A program made the translations under genes and the position numbers. Positions 7,848 through 15,890 of a DNA stretch of 63,671 nucleotides are shown one piece after another; position 1 is the stretch's first letter; each line of letters starts with the position of its first letter. The notes under the pieces are model-generated. The model was not told the origin of the DNA. It searched no databases and saw only the letters and a program-made list of their open reading frames with translations. This DNA comes from Nitrospinaceae bacterium (GTDB taxonomy: Bacteria > Nitrospinota_A > UBA7883 > JAJDBK01), in the NCBI GenBank assembly GCA_029261405.1, contig JAJDBK010000037.1:5001-68671 (forward strand), written 5' to 3'.

Positions 7848-9380
7848 ATGACCGAAAATGAGGACAGCGCAAAGCGCGACAAGACTGACGAGATAGACCT
7901 CGAAGCTCTCCTGTCTGAAAAGGAGAAACTTGAGTCGCTAATAAAGCGTCGGTTTACCAAAACCATCACGGTCATGTTTACCGACCTTACTGGTTCTACC
8001 AGGCTAAGCGCGGAAATAGGCGACCTGCCGATGCGGTCTCTCCTGAAACGTCACAACGATATCGTTATCCCCGCCATCGAGACCAACTCCGGTGTCATGG
8101 TCAAAACCATGGGGGATGGCACCATGTCTTATTTCGAGGATCCGAGCGACGCTGTAGTGTCGGCCATCACCATCCAGCGTGAGATAAAATCGTTTAATAG
8201 GTCGCTCCAGCATCCACCCCTTCTTATAAGGTGCGGCCTGAACACAGGCGTTGGCATCGTCGAGAAAAAAGATGTGTACGGAGATGTGGTGAACGTCGCC
8301 CAGAGGTTTGAGGCTCTGGCCAATCCGTGCGAAATACTACTCTCTGAAGATACGTTCAACGTAGTCAAGGAGAACGCCTCGTTCGTTATCAAGTTCGTTA
8401 AAGAGACTGCCATAAAAGGAAAAGCGGGCCCGCAAACAGTCTACAAAGTAGAGTGGGAGCCGGAAGACTCCAGTGACATCTATTTGACTACCAACGAAGC
8501 GGGCGACTTTGCCGGTGAAGGGATGGTCACTTCCGATATCGTCATTCCAGACGACGTGGAGATGGACGATCTTGGAACCGGGACACAACTGGTAGAAACT
8601 CCTCCGGCGCCTGAGTACCGGGTAAAAATCGAAAGAAAAGAGGGGATGCCGGTATATCACGAGCTGTTGCCGGAGACCATGGTCATAGGACGCTCACCCC
8701 AGGTCGAAATAAACGTACCGGAAAGGTTTGTCTCCCGCCGTCACGCCAGGATCGTCTTTGAAGGGGGAGAGTATTATATTGAAGACCTGAACAGCCATAT
8801 AGGAACACTTTTTAACGGCGAGAAAGTATCGAAAAGGAAAATGGCGGCTGGAGAGATTTTCACCATCGGTTCGGTCAAAATCACATTTCAGAAAATCCAG
8901 ACAAAAATTCCCAACGAAGTCATGGGCGAAGGTTCCGAAACAGACGGAAAAGATGATAACGCCTTTCCAGACAGTGACGCCACCCTGGCCATGGCCTCAA
9001 AGAATATCCTCTGTCTGTTTTTGATCGAAAGAGGCAAACCTACATCGAGCTACGACCTTCGAGAGGAACCGATCCTTATCGGGCGGCACGAAGAGTGCGA
9101 TATCGTCCTGAAAAGCCCACTGGTCTCCCGCCGACACTCGAAAGTCTGGGCGAAGAACGGTGTGGCTTATCTGGAAGACCTTTCGAGCAACAATGGAACT
9201 TTCCTGAACGGCTCCAGGGTGGAGAAGGGGGAGGGGAAACCGGGTGACGAGATAAAAATCGGCCCTTTCCTGCTGACGGTGCAATCACCACTGGCCCCGA
9301 AAACCGATAATGAGAAATGGGATAACGATAGCGACGGACTGGTAAAGAAGGTCTTCTCATTTCTTAAAAAGCCCAGATAA
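7848..9380 (+). CDS. Class III adenylate/guanylate cyclase with two FHA domains
   Basis: A 510-residue soluble protein. A class III nucleotide cyclase domain spans about 36-200. It has the metal aspartates Asp46 (MFTDLTGST) and Asp90 (KTMGDG), a Lys86 in the base-recognition position, and the transition-state pair Asn149/Arg153 (VVNVAQR), so it looks catalytically complete; Lys86 and Asp142 favour ATP over GTP. Two phosphothreonine-binding FHA domains follow. FHA1 (about 262-348) has GRS, SRRH and FNG motifs, but His replaces the usual Asn in SxNGT. FHA2 (about 388-478) is canonical, with GRHEEC, SRRH and SSNNGTFLNG. There is no membrane segment. The tandem FHA domains imply control by, or tethering to, a Thr-phosphorylated partner; no Ser/Thr kinase is in the window. 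TrmJ follows 2 bp downstream, so the two probably share a transcript. Confidence 0.9.
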   Translation: MTENEDSAKRDKTDEIDLEALLSEKEKLESLIKRRFTKTITVMFTDLTGSTRLSAEIGDLPMRSLLKRHNDIVIPAIETNSGVMVKTMGDGTMSYFEDPSDAVVSAITIQREIKSFNRSLQHPPLLIRCGLNTGVGIVEKKDVYGDVVNVAQRFEALANPCEILLSEDTFNVVKENASFVIKFVKETAIKGKAGPQTVYKVEWEPEDSSDIYLTTNEAGDFAGEGMVTSDIVIPDDVEMDDLGTGTQLVETPPAPEYRVKIERKEGMPVYHELLPETMVIGRSPQVEINVPERFVSRRHARIVFEGGEYYIEDLNSHIGTLFNGEKVSKRKMAAGEIFTIGSVKITFQKIQTKIPNEVMGEGSETDGKDDNAFPDSDATLAMASKNILCLFLIERGKPTSSYDLREEPILIGRHEECDIVLKSPLVSRRHSKVWAKNGVAYLEDLSSNNGTFLNGSRVEKGEGKPGDEIKIGPFLLTVQSPLAPKTDNEKWDNDSDGLVKKVFSFLKKPR

Positions 9381-9382
9381 TT

Positions 9383-10117
9383 ATGCCCGGGACGCCATCC
9401 GGCGTTGAAATAATCCTGACCGACACACGCCACTCCGGAAATATCGGAGCTGTCGCAAGATTACTGAAAAATCTTGGTCTGACAGAAAACCTCACCCTCG
9501 TTAACCCTACGAGCAGAATTCATTTGGAAGCTGTCAGAATGGCCGCTGGGGCCGAAGACGTAATCGAGAAAGCGAAAGTGGGGCAAGATCTCGAATGGGG
9601 CATTGCCGACTGCACGGAGACTTTTGCCGTGACACGTCGGCCCCGTAGAGTGAGAAAGGACGTCTTCACGCCAGAGGAGGCGGCCATCAGGATAGCCGGT
9701 TTGGAAGGAAAAATCGGTTTCGTTTTCGGCTCGGAAAAGTTCGGGCTTTCCAATGAGCAGGTAGCGCTTTGCGGTTCCATTATAGCGATTCCGGTATCAC
9801 CCGAATGGCCATCCTATAATCTGTCGCAATCCGTGGCCATCGTCATGTACCAGATTGTGCGCACCACCCTTGCCAGAGTAAAACAGGGAAAGAAATCAAG
9901 AAGGGAGCCTGCCGATATAAGAGAAAAACGGATTCTGTACGATCTGATGATAAACACCATTGGCGACGCCGGTTTTTTCGTCCGGGGTGAACAGAAAGCG
10001 ACTTCCTCTGAGATAGAGAATATATTCGAGCGCGCGCAACTCGACAAAAAGGATGTCAGAATTCTACTGGGAGTTTTCAAGCGCTTAAACAGCGCAGTTC
10101 ACGACCAAGGGTCCTAG
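9383..10117 (+). CDS. trmJ: TrmJ-like tRNA 2'-O-methyltransferase (SPOUT, TrmH group)
   Basis: A 244-residue SAM-dependent RNA methyltransferase of the knotted SPOUT class. All three motifs are present: HSGNIGAVARLLKN near the N-terminus (catalytic Arg), FVFGSEKFGLSNEQ in the middle, and IPVSPEWPSYNLSQSVAIV forming the SAM-binding knot. The closest named family is TrmJ, which 2'-O-methylates position 32 of tRNAs. A C-terminal helical extension (about 165-244) also fits TrmJ. The start lies 2 bp after the cyclase stop. Substrate specificity (TrmJ versus another TrmH-group enzyme) is inferred from motif wording only. Confidence 0.85.
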   Translation: MPGTPSGVEIILTDTRHSGNIGAVARLLKNLGLTENLTLVNPTSRIHLEAVRMAAGAEDVIEKAKVGQDLEWGIADCTETFAVTRRPRRVRKDVFTPEEAAIRIAGLEGKIGFVFGSEKFGLSNEQVALCGSIIAIPVSPEWPSYNLSQSVAIVMYQIVRTTLARVKQGKKSRREPADIREKRILYDLMINTIGDAGFFVRGEQKATSSEIENIFERAQLDKKDVRILLGVFKRLNSAVHDQGS

Positions 10118-10131
10118 GTGTCTGTAGGACC
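10115..10131 (+). repeat. Stop-codon-associated palindromic element, copy 1
   Basis: TAGGTGTCTGTAGGACC begins with the TAG stop codon of the TrmJ-like gene. With the preceding bases it forms an inverted repeat, GGTCCT (10110-10115) with AGGACC. It shares the TAGG.GTCTGT.GGAC pattern with copies at 36687 and 60789. There is no T-tract, so it is not a classic intrinsic terminator. Confidence 0.55.
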
Positions 10132-10281
10132 GCACCAGACCTCACTTCTATCGGAGTCCCGGAGATAGGATTTTTCCTGATCCGTAACAAACCAGATGGC
10201 ATGGGGCGTAGCCCCCGCTACCAGCGCGAATTGAATAAGGCTTTCAGACGGCGCGGTAGCGTAACTGGCTTGCGCCACGCA

Positions 10282-12396
10282 CTAGTCGGAGACTTTGAAT
10301 ACTGAGACCATCTCCTGTAGTTCTGTGGCGACTCTGGCTAACTCGGTTGATGAGTTGTTAACCTGTTGAGCGCCCACATTGGTATCGTTGGCCGCTTTGC
10401 TGACTCCGTGAATGTTCATCGATACGTCATCAACCCCTTGGGAAGCCTCCCCGGCGTTACGCGATACGTCGTTGGCCGCCTTCGAGATGTCGGAGATAGA
10501 CTCCGCTATGTTGGTAACACCCCGGGCCGCCTCACTCACATTGCTCGATATCTGGGAAGTAACACCTGACTGACGTTCCACAGCGCCTGTAATAACGGAG
10601 ACCGAGTCGTTGATGGTGGTGATAATTTCCGACACTTCGGTTATAACCTTTATCGCCTCGCTGGTGTTCCCCTGAATTCCCTCGATCTTGGAGGCGATAT
10701 CCTCCGCCGCCTGGGCGCTCTGGTTGGCCAGTTCCTTGATCTCGTTGGCGACAACGGCAAAACCTTTACCGGCTTCACCAGCGGACGCCGCCTCAATGGT
10801 GGCGTTTAGCGCAAGGAGGTTGGTCTGCTCGGCGATCCGTTTAATAACATCCGTCACCTTGCCGATCTCCTTGGCCGCGTCACCTAATGTATTCATGCGT
10901 CCGGTTGCCACTTCCGACATCTCCGTAGCTTTTTCCGATACATCAGCCGCTTCCCCGGCGCTCCGGGAAACTTCGTCTATAGCCACAGTCATCTCATTGA
11001 CTGCGCCTGTCACTGAATCCATATTGGCGGACATCTCCTCGGCCCCGGATGAGACCGTGGCGACGTTAACGCTCATCTCCTCCATGGCCGAGGCCACACT
11101 GTTTATATTGGCCGACATCTCTTCGGTCGCTCCGGCTACCGACTCGGCTTGGGAGGTCATTTCGTTGGCGCCGCTTGCAAGCTGGTTTGCCACCTCGGTC
11201 AGTTCGTCGGCGGAGGACGCCATGGTCTGGGAGCTGTTGTTGATGTTCATTATCATCTGGCGCAGATTATCGACCATGTCGTTAACCCTGGAACCGAGGG
11301 TTCCAATCTCGTCTGCGCCGGAAACGTTGATTACCTGGGTAAAATCACCGGCGGCGATCTTCGAGACAGCTGTGGCGGTTTCACCCACCGCTTTTGTTAT
11401 ATTCCTGATAATTAATATCGAGAAACCTGAACAGATCAGCAATACTATTATGCTGATTATCCAGCTTTTAGTCAGACTCCAACTGGCATTCTCTTTTCGC
11501 GTATTGGTGAACTTGATAAGTTCCTTTTGAAGGTGTCCATTGATTACCTTGTCGTTGACCTGATTTATCTTTTGAGTCTGCAGTTTGAACCACAATGTTG
11601 CGTCCACACCGAATCCGCCTTCGTTGGCTTTGGAGATGGCAAGTTCCCTTAACCGGTTGGTTTCGGTGAAAATATCGCCCTTGGTCCCCTCTATAAGGGC
11701 GCCCTTGTCGTCTTCAGGCATCACGGCGAGGTAGATCTGTCTGGCGTTCGCCTGAGCCTTTATCAGTTCTATCAGTTTGCGACTCATTCCCGGAGCGAAT
11801 TTGTCCGCCGCAAACGTGCCACTTAACACCGCCCTCTCAATTCCCATCGGCTCTTTATAGAGGTTGAGCAGGTAATACCCTATAAAATGCATCCCGACTT
11901 CGCCATCGGTAATCAGGGTCGGCATGGTTCCAATGGTCTCCAGCAGTTTTCTTATGGTTCCTGTGTAATAACCGATAGCCTTGGGTACCGTAATGGTGAG
12001 GGAACTGACCTCTGTTCTTGTTGCTTTGAGTTCTTTTAATGCGGCGTTGCTGGTGTCGTTAAAACCTTGCAAGGCTTCGAAAGAGTGATCAGCCAGATAA
12101 TCGTTAAACGCTTTCAGTTTTTCATCAGTCGATTTTCTCTGGGCCGGGAGTTCCGTTACGAACTTTTCACCTTTCGACCCGATAAAACCGGCTGTAGCGC
12201 CCCGCTCTTTTTGCAGTTCATGAACCAGATCGCTTATTTTTACGGAAAAGTCGGCCAGTTCAAGGTTGTCGTTCATTTCGTTAACGGTGGCGCTCTCGTT
12301 ACTTATATCGTGCCATGCAAAATAGATCAGGCAGGCCAAAGCAAGAACAAGGATGCCGCCAAGTTTATATTTCAACTGAACATCGTCAAGAGACAT
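10282..12396 (-). CDS. Methyl-accepting chemotaxis protein with NIT-type sensor domain
   Basis: A chemoreceptor of 704 residues from the ATG at 12396. That start is preferred because GAAGGGG lies 7 bp upstream; a TTG at 12411 would add five residues. A transmembrane helix lies near residues 9-28. The periplasmic domain carries LVHELQKERGATAGF, the hallmark of the NIT (nitrate/nitrite-sensing) helical domain. A second membrane helix lies at about 318-340, then a HAMP domain and a long methyl-accepting coiled coil with the conserved tip EQTNLLALNATIEAA and [15 protein letters not shown]. There is no C-terminal pentapeptide for CheR tethering. The gene is divergent from a small exported protein (12757). 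Nitrate sensing is only a family-level suggestion. Confidence 0.9.
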   Translation of the reverse strand: MSLDDVQLKYKLGGILVLALACLIYFAWHDISNESATVNEMNDNLELADFSVKISDLVHELQKERGATAGFIGSKGEKFVTELPAQRKSTDEKLKAFNDYLADHSFEALQGFNDTSNAALKELKATRTEVSSLTITVPKAIGYYTGTIRKLLETIGTMPTLITDGEVGMHFIGYYLLNLYKEPMGIERAVLSGTFAADKFAPGMSRKLIELIKAQANARQIYLAVMPEDDKGALIEGTKGDIFTETNRLRELAISKANEGGFGVDATLWFKLQTQKINQVNDKVINGHLQKELIKFTNTRKENASWSLTKSWIISIIVLLICSGFSILIIRNITKAVGETATAVSKIAAGDFTQVINVSGADEIGTLGSRVNDMVDNLRQMIMNINNSSQTMASSADELTEVANQLASGANEMTSQAESVAGATEEMSANINSVASAMEEMSVNVATVSSGAEEMSANMDSVTGAVNEMTVAIDEVSRSAGEAADVSEKATEMSEVATGRMNTLGDAAKEIGKVTDVIKRIAEQTNLLALNATIEAASAGEAGKGFAVVANEIKELANQSAQAAEDIASKIEGIQGNTSEAIKVITEVSEIITTINDSVSVITGAVERQSGVTSQISSNVSEAARGVTNIAESISDISKAANDVSRNAGEASQGVDDVSMNIHGVSKAANDTNVGAQQVNNSSTELARVATELQEMVSVFKVSD

Positions 12397-12756
12397 CAGA
12401 CACCCCTTCAAATCCTTAGCGGCGGACCTGAGTCAACCACAATAACATTTATTTTTCAACCACTTGCAACCACGACAAACGATCACGACCGACAATATAT
12501 TTCACGAAAAATTTCTGCATCTTGCCGTTACACTGAAAAGTGTAGTGGTTTTCCTGTAGACCTTCAAGGGTCATCTTATACCCCGGCATATAATGTGTAA
12601 AGTGGAATAGTCTATTAACAGTTTAACGAAATCGATCCTTTTGCTGACATGGGAACTGATGTTTTGACATAAGATAACGTGGTATCATTCTGCGATGGCT
12701 CTATTTTATGGGCAGAAAATCAGAACATTTTTTTCAGATAGGATGGTCAGTAGAAA
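12397..12756. promoter_or_regulatory. Divergent intergenic region between chemoreceptor and small exported protein
   Basis: About 360 bp between divergent starts must hold promoters for both genes. I see no reading frame. A TTGACA occurs on the plus strand at about 12666-12671 without a well-spaced -10. No sigma-28 (TAAA...GCCGATAA) or sigma-54 (GG-N10-GC) site was recognised. Confidence 0.4.
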
Positions 12757-13167
12757 ATGAATGGTTCCACTCTCAGGTCGCTTTTCCTTGTGTCGATTAT
12801 AGTTCTTCTAATCCCTGGGGCGGGCAATGCCAAGTCGGGCGATAACTTTTCCAGCGAAGTCGCCGCCTTCTATGCTGTGGACAAAAAAAATGAGATGGCA
12901 GACGAGATGAAACGAATGCATTTCGTAAGAAGCGGACGACATCTTCAAGCGCTTTTACAGGAGCTGAGAGCCGTTTTCGCAGAAAGAAAGGGAACGGAAG
13001 CAAATGATGCGGCCATGAAAGTTGAAGAGATGGTAAACGACGCCAGTATGCTCGCCAGCCAGGCGCAGTACCGCGAAGGTATAGCAATACTGGTAAACGC
13101 CCACAATATTGTCACCAACTCCCTGACAGGTCTGCGAAGCGGTAGTAGCGCGACTACAACGAAGTAG
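12757..13167 (+). CDS. Small exported helical protein, paralogue of the protein at 17475
   Basis: 136 residues with a clear signal peptide (hydrophobic 6-22, likely cleavage after GAGNA), so it should be periplasmic or secreted. The mature part is charged and predicted helical. Residues about 88-130 (AMKVEEMVNDASMLASQ, then AHNIVTNSLTGL) match the C-terminal half of the small protein at 17475 (AIQVEDQINTAGLYASQ), with the same spacing of Val-Glu, Ala-Ser-Gln, Leu and Ala. I recognise no named family. Both paralogues sit beside a chemoreceptor, which suggests a periplasmic accessory role in sensing. The C-terminal residues (ATTTK) come from a short tandem repeat that contains the stop codon. 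Confidence 0.75.
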   Translation: MNGSTLRSLFLVSIIVLLIPGAGNAKSGDNFSSEVAAFYAVDKKNEMADEMKRMHFVRSGRHLQALLQELRAVFAERKGTEANDAAMKVEEMVNDASMLASQAQYREGIAILVNAHNIVTNSLTGLRSGSSATTTK

Positions 13168-13188
13168 CGCGACTACAACGGGTAGCGC
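13144..13188 (+). repeat. 19-bp tandem repeat crossing a stop codon
   Basis: AGTAGCGCGACTACAACG occurs at 13144-13161 and again at 13163-13180 (period 19), followed by a partial third unit (GGTAGCGC at 13181-13188). The second unit contains the TAG stop of the small exported protein. The unit is itself partly palindromic (GTAG...CTAC). It looks like local slippage or a recent duplication. Confidence 0.8.
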
Positions 13189-13213
13189 AAGTAACAGTTC
13201 CGGGGCCGTAAGC

Positions 13214-14002
13214 TCAAACGCTGTTTATTATCTCTTTTGCGGTCTCTTTAGGTAATTCAAGGGCCTTGACCATTTTTCTGGCGAATTCGTTCTCCCCTTT
13301 CTTTATTTTTTTATCAGCTTTGAGTACGGAAACAGCCAGAGCGAATATAATTTTTCTGTCACCCAGACTCAACGCTCCTATGGAGAACTCTTCAATTTTC
13401 TTCGGGTTTTCGATCTCGTTTTTCAGGAACCTCGCTTCCTCTTCAGGGAGGGAGGAGATTTTGTCGAGGATCATATTTTTCTCTTCCCGACTCAAAGCGC
13501 CATCGGAGTAAGCGGCGGCGATCATGGCGCGGACTGCGCGGACAGGCGTGGTATCAACGGCTTTCTCTTCAGGCACCTCTATAAACCAGCCAGAGACCTT
13601 CTTTTCATCCATCAGCACGAGGGCGCTCTTTCTGCTTTCGTCATTCTTTTCAAGGGTAAGTGGTGGAGGGGCGCTTATTCTTGCGTGAACCGGTTTTCCC
13701 GCACAGAAGTCTGTTGACGTATGTCGGTTGCCCGTCGAGTCCGCCCAGGCGGAAGAAGCTCCCTGTAGTTGCGCTTGTGAGTCATCCCCATCCTGTTTTG
13801 GGAGCTCGGGGGGAGAAGCCCCGAACCCACCTTGCGATCCGACAGATCTTGACGCCAGACTCTTTCTGATGAGCCTGTCGATACCGCTCGATTGCAACCC
13901 GCGCCTGTTCGATCCGAAACCGAATGATCTTCTGGTTCCACCGAGATTTGATCTGACAATGTTTTCAAGTAAAAGTCCAAGAATCCGTCCTGAATTAATC
14001 AT
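13214..14002 (-). CDS. DUF533/TerB-like protein
   Basis: 262 residues. The C-terminal half (about 155-262) resembles the DUF533/TerB-like helical domain, with RAMIAAAYSDGALSREEK, GDRKIIFALAVSVLKADKKI and a conserved acidic-metal-site style DG/EE pattern; the family includes YebE of E. coli and is functionally undefined. The N-terminal half is low-complexity, rich in Gly, Ser, Arg and Pro, with no signal peptide, and is probably disordered. It stands alone, convergent with the small exported protein and divergent from the porin. No specific function can be assigned. Confidence 0.65.
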   Translation of the reverse strand: MINSGRILGLLLENIVRSNLGGTRRSFGFGSNRRGLQSSGIDRLIRKSLASRSVGSQGGFGASPPELPKQDGDDSQAQLQGASSAWADSTGNRHTSTDFCAGKPVHARISAPPPLTLEKNDESRKSALVLMDEKKVSGWFIEVPEEKAVDTTPVRAVRAMIAAAYSDGALSREEKNMILDKISSLPEEEARFLKNEIENPKKIEEFSIGALSLGDRKIIFALAVSVLKADKKIKKGENEFARKMVKALELPKETAKEIINSV

Positions 14003-14207
14003 TTCCCTCCCTCTAACACAGATTATTCACGAAGTTTCCAATCGTCGCCATCAGGGTCGAGACCATCGGTTTTTCCCTGATCGTTTGATGTGGAGACAAC
14101 AGCGCTATTCTATGGTACCATCCACCGGATAACTATACGATTTATGAACGTTTATTAATGTCTCATAATAAAACATTCGATTATCGAACCGGGCCTGGAG
14201 GGTGGCA

Positions 14208-15344
14208 GTGATCCGTTTTTGCTCAACAGCTTTCTTTGCAATGGCTCTTATCGTGTCGATGGCTGTTATGGTCATTCCCGCCCAGGCTGACGATTCCTCG
14301 AAGCTACTTCAAAAAATCAAACAGCTCGAAGACCGGATAGAGGATCTTGAGGCGAATGCGGAAGTAAATACCGAGACGGTGGAAGACTTGGAAAGCTCCA
14401 TCGAAAGTCTGGTCCGTGTCTCCGGATATATCGACGCTGAATATATCGTTACCGATAAGGAGACTGAATCGGATGGGTTCAGGATTCATCATTTTTCGGT
14501 ATTCCTGAGTAAAAGCCTCAATCCCAAGTGGAGAATCTTCACCGAAATCGAGTATGAAGACGCCCCTTTTTACGAAGCGTGGGCTGACGGAACACTTCAG
14601 GATGGTGAAGGAAAGATCCTGGTGGAGCAGGTTTACACCGACTTCAAGGTCAGCCCGAAACTTTCGCTCAGGGCCGGAAGGTACCTGACACCAGCGGGTA
14701 TATGGCTTATCAATCACTACCCTCCATTCGTACCGACCCAGCTAAGGCCCCTGCATATAAGAAAGATATTTCCGCAATATCTTGACGGTGCAACAGTTTC
14801 CGGCGATATCAATTTCGGGGACCAACTCATTTCGTATGCGCTCTACGCTGGTAACGGTGAGGGGAACGCCGGAAATAAAGATTTAAATGACGAGAAAGCG
14901 GTAGGGGGGAGGCTGGCCCTTCTCTTTCCGACGATATCGGACATGGCGTTTGGCCTGTCAGCGATGAAAGATACTTTTAACGACAATACAGAAAAAACAG
15001 CTCTCGGCGCCGACCTGAAACTCCGGCTTGGCGCTTTCAAGTTTCAGGCCGAATACGCCCAGGCGAACTTTGAACCGGATGCGGGGGATAGTTTTCTTTC
15101 GGAAGGTTATTACCTCCAGGCGCAATACGACATTTCCCGGTTGACCCTGTTCGGCAGGTACGATTTTTTCGATCCCAGCGACGCTGTGAATAGTGACAAG
15201 GTTACGGTGGCAAGCGGTGGGATAAACTGGCGCTGGTCCCCTGTTATAGTATCGAAAATTGAGGTCAACTCCTTTGACCTTCAGGAGGGTGTCGCCGATG
15301 GCGATTATGTCGAATGGATAATAAGCTCCGCTATATTCTTCTAG
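14208..15344 (+). CDS. Outer-membrane porin (phosphate-selective porin O/P-like)
   Basis: 378 residues from a GTG at 14208. That start is chosen over the GTG at 14202 because GGAGG (14197-14201) then sits 6 bp upstream. A signal peptide ends around IPAQA. Next comes a short coiled coil (KLLQKIKQLEDRIEDLEA and on to about residue 65), typical of trimeric porins. The rest is an amphipathic beta-strand-rich barrel that opens with SGYIDAEY and ends in Phe-Phe, the outer-membrane assembly signature. The sequence style fits phosphate-selective porin O/P-type proteins. The next gene starts at once and encodes a phosphate-binding-like protein, then a chemoreceptor, so the porin probably admits the ligand sensed by that set. 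Solute is inference. Confidence 0.75.
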   Translation: MIRFCSTAFFAMALIVSMAVMVIPAQADDSSKLLQKIKQLEDRIEDLEANAEVNTETVEDLESSIESLVRVSGYIDAEYIVTDKETESDGFRIHHFSVFLSKSLNPKWRIFTEIEYEDAPFYEAWADGTLQDGEGKILVEQVYTDFKVSPKLSLRAGRYLTPAGIWLINHYPPFVPTQLRPLHIRKIFPQYLDGATVSGDINFGDQLISYALYAGNGEGNAGNKDLNDEKAVGGRLALLFPTISDMAFGLSAMKDTFNDNTEKTALGADLKLRLGAFKFQAEYAQANFEPDAGDSFLSEGYYLQAQYDISRLTLFGRYDFFDPSDAVNSDKVTVASGGINWRWSPVIVSKIEVNSFDLQEGVADGDYVEWIISSAIFF

Positions 15345-15358
15345 CCGGACGACACCGA

Positions 15359-15841
15359 ATGATGACCGCACAACACGACACAAAATCCATAATAAGGATC
15401 AGTTCGCTCCCGGCTTTCTGTAGTGCGGCGCTTGGCCTGATCTCACTTCTATTGTGCCCGGTAGCCCAGGCCGAACCTGTGGCGATTGTCGTTAATCCAG
15501 GCAATCCAATCATCACAATGACCATTGAAGAAGTGAAGAGATACTATTCCGATATCCTTGTGACATGGCCATCCGGCGAGAGTGTGAAGCTATTCGACCT
15601 GCCGATGAACTCTCCGGCCAGAAAAGTCTTTTCCCTGAAAGTCCTCGGTAAAAGACCGGAAGATGTCACCATGGAATGGGCCAACAAGAGAATTACAAAC
15701 ACAGCCAAGAACCCGCCGAGAACTTTAAAATCCCCCGTGCTTATGTCATCAAAAGTCGGGTCGAAGTCGGGCGCTCTCGGATACATGCCTTTGGGAAAAG
15801 TCAAAAAGGAAAAGGTCAAGGTTGTATTGACCATCGAATAA
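15359..15841 (+). CDS. PstS-like periplasmic substrate-binding protein (small)
   Basis: About 160 residues from the ATG pair at 15359/15362; an upstream frame extends to 15314 inside the porin gene but would spoil the signal peptide. A signal peptide ends near PVAQA. The mature protein (VAIVVNPGNPI, IEEVKRYYSDI, WPSGESVKLFDLP, ALGYMPLGKV) matches the short PBP-like proteins related to phosphate ABC transporter binding proteins. It is too short for a full two-lobed PstS (~320 residues) and no ABC permease or ATPase is nearby. Position between a porin and a chemoreceptor suggests it presents ligand to the receptor rather than to a transporter. The ligand, phosphate or another anion, is unproven. 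Confidence 0.75.
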   Translation: MMTAQHDTKSIIRISSLPAFCSAALGLISLLLCPVAQAEPVAIVVNPGNPIITMTIEEVKRYYSDILVTWPSGESVKLFDLPMNSPARKVFSLKVLGKRPEDVTMEWANKRITNTAKNPPRTLKSPVLMSSKVGSKSGALGYMPLGKVKKEKVKVVLTIE

Positions 15842-15890
15842 CGAGCGACCTTTTTTTTGACGCCTTTTCTGGAGAATATATTAAGCTGTT

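Noticed and set aside
10688-11530. A 280-residue plus-strand frame inside the NIT chemoreceptor gene
   Set aside because: Its Ala/Ser/Leu-rich repeats come from reading the coiled-coil codons backwards; the receptor on the other strand is canonical.
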